Shown one piece after another: positions 6,931-9,753 of a stretch of DNA of 9,753 nucleotides (its first letter is position 1; each line of letters begins with the position of its first letter). The notes below the pieces were generated by a model, which saw only the letters and a program-made list of their open reading frames with translations, was not told the origin of the DNA and made no database searches. The translations under genes were made by a program, and so were the position numbers. The DNA is from DATJSN01 sp035504095 (GTDB taxonomy: Bacteria > Planctomycetota > Phycisphaerae > WQYP01), in assembly GCA_035504095.1 (NCBI GenBank), contig DATJSN010000013.1, positions 1-9,753 on the forward strand. Reading direction: 5' to 3'.

Positions 6931-8133
6931 ATGCCATCGGCCGGATATCCAATATTTCTTAATCTAGCCAACCAGCCTGTCCTGATCGTCGGCGGCGGTG
7001 ACGTTGGTTTGCGCAAAGCACGCGGGCTTTTGGAAACCGGCGCCAAAATCACCGTTATAAGTCCTGCATTTACTTCAGAATTCGCCGATTTAATGGAGGT
7101 TATAAAAATTACTGAACCTTATGTTCAGGGATGGCTTAACCGCCCTGATTCTCCGCGTTGGCGTCTGGTTTTTGCCGCTACGGATCAACCCGCGGTAAAC
7201 GAGCAGGTTGCCGTTGATGCGGCAGCCGCCGGAATTTTCTGCTGCCGTTGCGATTCGCCTAATGACACAGATTTCACCGGTCCCGCAGTGCACCGAGAGG
7301 GTGCTATTACCATCGCTGTCAGCACCGCTGGAGCATCGCCCAGGCTGTCAGCGCAAATTGTCCGCTCGCTTTCCAACCACATTGATCCGGTCTGGGCGGA
7401 TCAGGCCAAATTTGCCCAGGAGTGGCGGCTGGAAATCATCAGTCATGTGCACGATCCCGCGGTTCGGCGTGACCTGCTTGAATGGTTGGGTTCGGATGAC
7501 ATCCAGAATATCCTGCGTTCCGGCGGGCGAGAAGCCGCGGAAGCGATGCTGCATCAGCGTCTTAATGGAACCGCGAGTGCGGGACTGCGTCGAACTACAA
7601 ACAAGGCTAAAACCCTTAATGTCTATTTTTATCCAACCATCGCGGTGCTGTTTTTGATCGCCGTGACCCTCGCTCTGACCAAATATCACATATTCTCCAC
7701 CAGCAATCCGTGGGTTGCGGTTCACGTGAGTACCGTACTATTGGGTACGGCGTGCTTTGCCATGGGATGTATCGGCGGAATAATCTATCTGGCGGCAAAC
7801 CGGCGACTCAAAACCCCCGGTCGCGCCGCACGACGAATCTTCATCCTGCCCTCCCTGGAGCGTATTGAAAAAATCAACCACTACGCGATCATCCTGGGAT
7901 TTCTGCTTTTGACCGCCAGCGCCATTGTGGGCATTTTTCAGGCCCCCGCCGCCATGGGCGCCGGCTGGTGGCATTCACCCAAGGTTCTGCTTACGCTGGT
8001 AATCTGGCTGGTTTACGCATTATTGCTGAATGTACGTATGGCCCCGGTTTTGCGCGGCGCCCGCGCGGCATGGTTGAGTATTTTGGGTTTTGTTTTGTTG
8101 CTGATTGTTTATGCAATTATGAACTGGAAATAG
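6931..8133 (+). CDS. fusion of precorrin-2 dehydrogenase (Met8-like) and CcsA/HemX-like membrane domain
   Basis: A 400-residue two-part protein. Residues 1 to about 220 are a siroheme-synthase N-terminal module (Met8/CysG-N): a Rossmann fold with VLIVGGGDVGLRKARGLL (17-34), VFAATD (80-85), Asp108 in CDSPNDTDF at the position of the catalytic aspartate, and AVSTAGASPRLSAQI (139-153), then a helical part. This module oxidises precorrin-2 to sirohydrochlorin with NAD+ and may chelate iron to give siroheme. Residues 230-400 hold about five hydrophobic segments (near 232-250, 262-288, 319-337, 350-367 and 378-397) and resemble the C-terminal part of the CcsA/HemX family, with His265, LERIEKINHYAIILGF and WWHSPK followed by LVIWLVYALLLNVR. 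HemX proteins are encoded next to hemA, and in Bacillus HemX lowers GluTR levels. The order met8-hemX-hemA occurs as separate genes in some bacteria; here the first two are one reading frame. The enzyme half would face the cytoplasm, tethered to the membrane. The dehydrogenase call is firm; the role of the membrane half is inferred. Confidence 0.85.
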   Translation: MPSAGYPIFLNLANQPVLIVGGGDVGLRKARGLLETGAKITVISPAFTSEFADLMEVIKITEPYVQGWLNRPDSPRWRLVFAATDQPAVNEQVAVDAAAAGIFCCRCDSPNDTDFTGPAVHREGAITIAVSTAGASPRLSAQIVRSLSNHIDPVWADQAKFAQEWRLEIISHVHDPAVRRDLLEWLGSDDIQNILRSGGREAAEAMLHQRLNGTASAGLRRTTNKAKTLNVYFYPTIAVLFLIAVTLALTKYHIFSTSNPWVAVHVSTVLLGTACFAMGCIGGIIYLAANRRLKTPGRAARRIFILPSLERIEKINHYAIILGFLLLTASAIVGIFQAPAAMGAGWWHSPKVLLTLVIWLVYALLLNVRMAPVLRGARAAWLSILGFVLLLIVYAIMNWK

Positions 8134-8137
8134 GAAA

Positions 8138-8142
8138 GAGGA
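8138..8142 (+). promoter_or_regulatory. ribosome binding site for the hemA TTG start
   Basis: The purine-rich run GGAAAGAGGA (8133-8142) lies just before TTG at 8146. GAGGA is only 3 bases from the start, while an upstream AGGA (8132-8135) is 10 bases away; either could serve. No ATG or GTG fits the family N-terminus, because the next ATG (8194) would remove the conserved first strand. Confidence 0.5.
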
Positions 8143-8145
8143 CTC

Positions 8146-9495
8146 TTGGAATCCTTTATTCCCCATGACGAAGTTAATCTGCTGCTGGTGGGCATGAACC
8201 ATCGCACCGCTCCGATTGCGCTACGAGAAAGTCTGGCGTTTGACAATGATACCGCCCTGGCCGCCATGAATGAATTGAGTAGGTCGCACCCCGGCTGGGA
8301 ATTCGTCATTCTCTCCACCTGTAATCGCGTGGAACTCTATATCGCCGTTCACGGTCCAGCATCCCCTGATCAGGAGGCGATGACCGGACTATTGGGGCAA
8401 TTGCGCTCCATGAACGCCGCGGATATCAGCAATAGTGTCTATCACCGCCGACAACAGGATGCCGTGGAACATCTATTTTCTGTAACCAGTTCGCTCGATT
8501 CGCTGGTGCTGGGTGAAACGCAGATTCTCGGCCAGGTGAAGCAGGCTTATCAAAACGCCTGCACCGCAGGTACGGTGGGCGCGGTGTTCCACGTTCTGTT
8601 TCAGCGCGCATTATCGGCGGCTAAGGAAGTTCATGACGCCACTGACCTGGGCAGTGGAAAAATTTCCGTGGGCAGCGTAGCGATTGATTTGTTGCGCGGT
8701 GTATTCGACAGTTTTTATGACAAAACCGTTTTGATCGTTGGTGCCGGGGGGATGGCGGAACTGATGCTGGAACAAATGCTGCCGCTGAAACCAGGTAAAT
8801 TAATCGTAACCAACCGCACGCCGGAAAAAAGCCGGGAAATGGCATCTCGTTTTGGACTTATTGCCGAGGATTTTTCCAATTTGCGCCAGCTTCTGGTCCA
8901 GGCCGACATTGTCCTGACGGGAACCGGCGCCAGCGAACCGGTCATTACTATTGATTTACTCAAGCCTTTGCTCAAGCTTCGCCAATATCGTCCACTGGTG
9001 ATGGTGGATATCGCCGTTCCGCGCGACGTGGAAGCAGACGTAGGCAAACTCAATAACGTTTATTTATATAACATTGATGACCTGGAACAGGTTGCTGAGG
9101 GAAACCGCCGCCAGCGCGGAGGAAAAGTTGAAGAAAGCCGGGCTCTGCTGGCGCGTCACACACGGGAATTCATGCACTGGCTTTCCGTGCGCAACACCGG
9201 TCCAGTGGTGCGAGCGCTTTATCAGCACTGCCGGCAAATCAGCGATAATGAAGTGGAAGCTATGATCGCGGCGCATCCGGAACTAACCGAAGAACAGCGA
9301 CTGGCTCTAAGAAAGCTTGCACATCGCCTGGTTGGCAAAATATTACACGCACCTGTAACGCAAATAACAGGGCAAGACCTTCCAACTCACCGCATGCACC
9401 TGGCCGGTGCAGTCCGTGAACTTTTTAACCTTATGCCCAAAACCGATCAGCCGTCTGGCAAATCCGCGGAAAGTGAAAAAGGTTCGGACATTTAG
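8146..9495 (+). CDS. hemA: glutamyl-tRNA reductase
   Basis: A 449-residue enzyme that reduces glutamyl-tRNA(Glu) with NADPH to glutamate-1-semialdehyde, the first committed step of the C5 tetrapyrrole pathway; cytoplasmic. Motifs in order are GMNHRTAPIALRE (16-28), STCNRVELY with catalytic Cys59, LGETQILGQVK (122-132), the NADPH-binding loop VLIVGAGGMAE (195-205), MVDIAVPRD in the second half, and a C-terminal helical dimerisation domain containing RLVGKILHAP. It begins with TTG, needed to keep the strand LLLVG that opens every GluTR. It lies 12 bases after the Met8-HemX fusion gene, so both are surely one transcript, tying the entry step of the pathway to the siroheme branch. GluTR is commonly controlled by heme at protein level; nothing in the sequence shows that directly. 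The C-terminal tail after LFNLMP is polar and probably disordered. Confidence 0.96.
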   Translation: MESFIPHDEVNLLLVGMNHRTAPIALRESLAFDNDTALAAMNELSRSHPGWEFVILSTCNRVELYIAVHGPASPDQEAMTGLLGQLRSMNAADISNSVYHRRQQDAVEHLFSVTSSLDSLVLGETQILGQVKQAYQNACTAGTVGAVFHVLFQRALSAAKEVHDATDLGSGKISVGSVAIDLLRGVFDSFYDKTVLIVGAGGMAELMLEQMLPLKPGKLIVTNRTPEKSREMASRFGLIAEDFSNLRQLLVQADIVLTGTGASEPVITIDLLKPLLKLRQYRPLVMVDIAVPRDVEADVGKLNNVYLYNIDDLEQVAEGNRRQRGGKVEESRALLARHTREFMHWLSVRNTGPVVRALYQHCRQISDNEVEAMIAAHPELTEEQRLALRKLAHRLVGKILHAPVTQITGQDLPTHRMHLAGAVRELFNLMPKTDQPSGKSAESEKGSDI

Positions 9496-9501
9496 AGGTT
9501 C

Positions 9502-9753
9502 TTAAACCGGATCTGTTTCCTGTTCCAGCTTTTTGGTGATCGATTCGCGATATGCCTTGTAGCGTTCCTGAATCTTCGGGTCGCCGATGCCCAATATCGC
9601 CGCAGCCAGTAAACCGGCATTGGTAGCGCCCGCGTTGCCGATCGCCAGCGTCCCCACCGGCACTCCTCCGGGCATCTGAACGATAGAGAGCAGCGAATCA
9701 ATCCCGCGTAGTGCTTCTCCTTGCATCGGCACGCCCAGTACCGGTAAGGTGGT
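9502..9753 (-). CDS. purE: N5-carboxyaminoimidazole ribonucleotide mutase, C-terminal part (runs off the window)
   Basis: The last 83 residues of PurE; the 5' part lies beyond the right edge. Reading from the edge, the frame begins TTLPVLGVPMQG, then SLLSIVQMPGGVPVGTLAIG and NAGATNAGLLAAAILG, which are hallmark sequences of class I PurE, the enzyme that converts N5-CAIR to CAIR in purine synthesis and forms a cytoplasmic octamer. The catalytic histidine and the N-terminal CAIR-binding loop lie outside the window, so activity cannot be judged. The gene converges on hemA with only 6 bases between the stop codons. The C-terminal helix (ERYKAYRESITKKL) is of normal kind. Confidence 0.95.
   Translation of the reverse strand, partial: TTLPVLGVPMQGEALRGIDSLLSIVQMPGGVPVGTLAIGNAGATNAGLLAAAILGIGDPKIQERYKAYRESITKKLEQETDPV

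Noticed and set aside
1..9753. CRISPR array, insertion sequence, tRNA or defence system
   Set aside because: No regularly spaced repeats, transposase-like frames, terminal inverted repeats or tRNA-like cloverleaf were seen; nearly all sequence is assigned to core genes.

Overview
The window holds ordinary chromosomal genes of a bacterium with balanced base composition. It shows no mobile elements, CRISPR arrays, rRNA or tRNA genes. Several features fit a member of the Planctomycetota or a related PVC lineage: a pterin synthase paralog of the glutamate (folate-bypass) type, a stand-alone degenerate receiver protein, a secreted GH105 polysaccharide hydrolase with no SusCD-type neighbours, and genes that often lack a Shine-Dalgarno sequence. 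This placement is an inference; no marker gene in the window fixes it.

Layout, left to right. (1) A plus-strand pair: a YgfZ/GcvT-like folate-binding protein (107-1234) and, 14 bases later, a 123-residue receiver-like protein without the phosphoacceptor aspartate (1249-1620). (2) A convergent minus-strand gene for an exported GH105 unsaturated glycuronyl hydrolase (2715-1621), whose stop codon touches that of the receiver gene. (3) A compact divergent promoter region (about 2743-2803), then pyruvate phosphate dikinase (2900-5566), which ends in a strong intrinsic terminator. (4) A run of plus-strand biosynthetic genes: proC (proline), a PTPS-III-like enzyme (folate pterin), a fused Met8/HemX-like protein (siroheme plus membrane domain) and hemA (first committed tetrapyrrole step), ending at 9495. 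(5) The 3' part of purE on the minus strand, running off the right edge.

The genes are mostly central metabolism: C3 interconversion and energy (ppdK), proline, folate, heme/siroheme and purines, plus YgfZ, which links folate to iron-sulfur cluster maintenance. The two least ordinary items are the single polypeptide joining a precorrin-2 dehydrogenase domain to a CcsA/HemX-type membrane domain directly before hemA, and the degenerate receiver paired with ygfZ. No gene-free stretch exceeds 300 bases. The longest gaps are 1-106 (one -10-like box) and 2716-2899 (the divergent promoter region).
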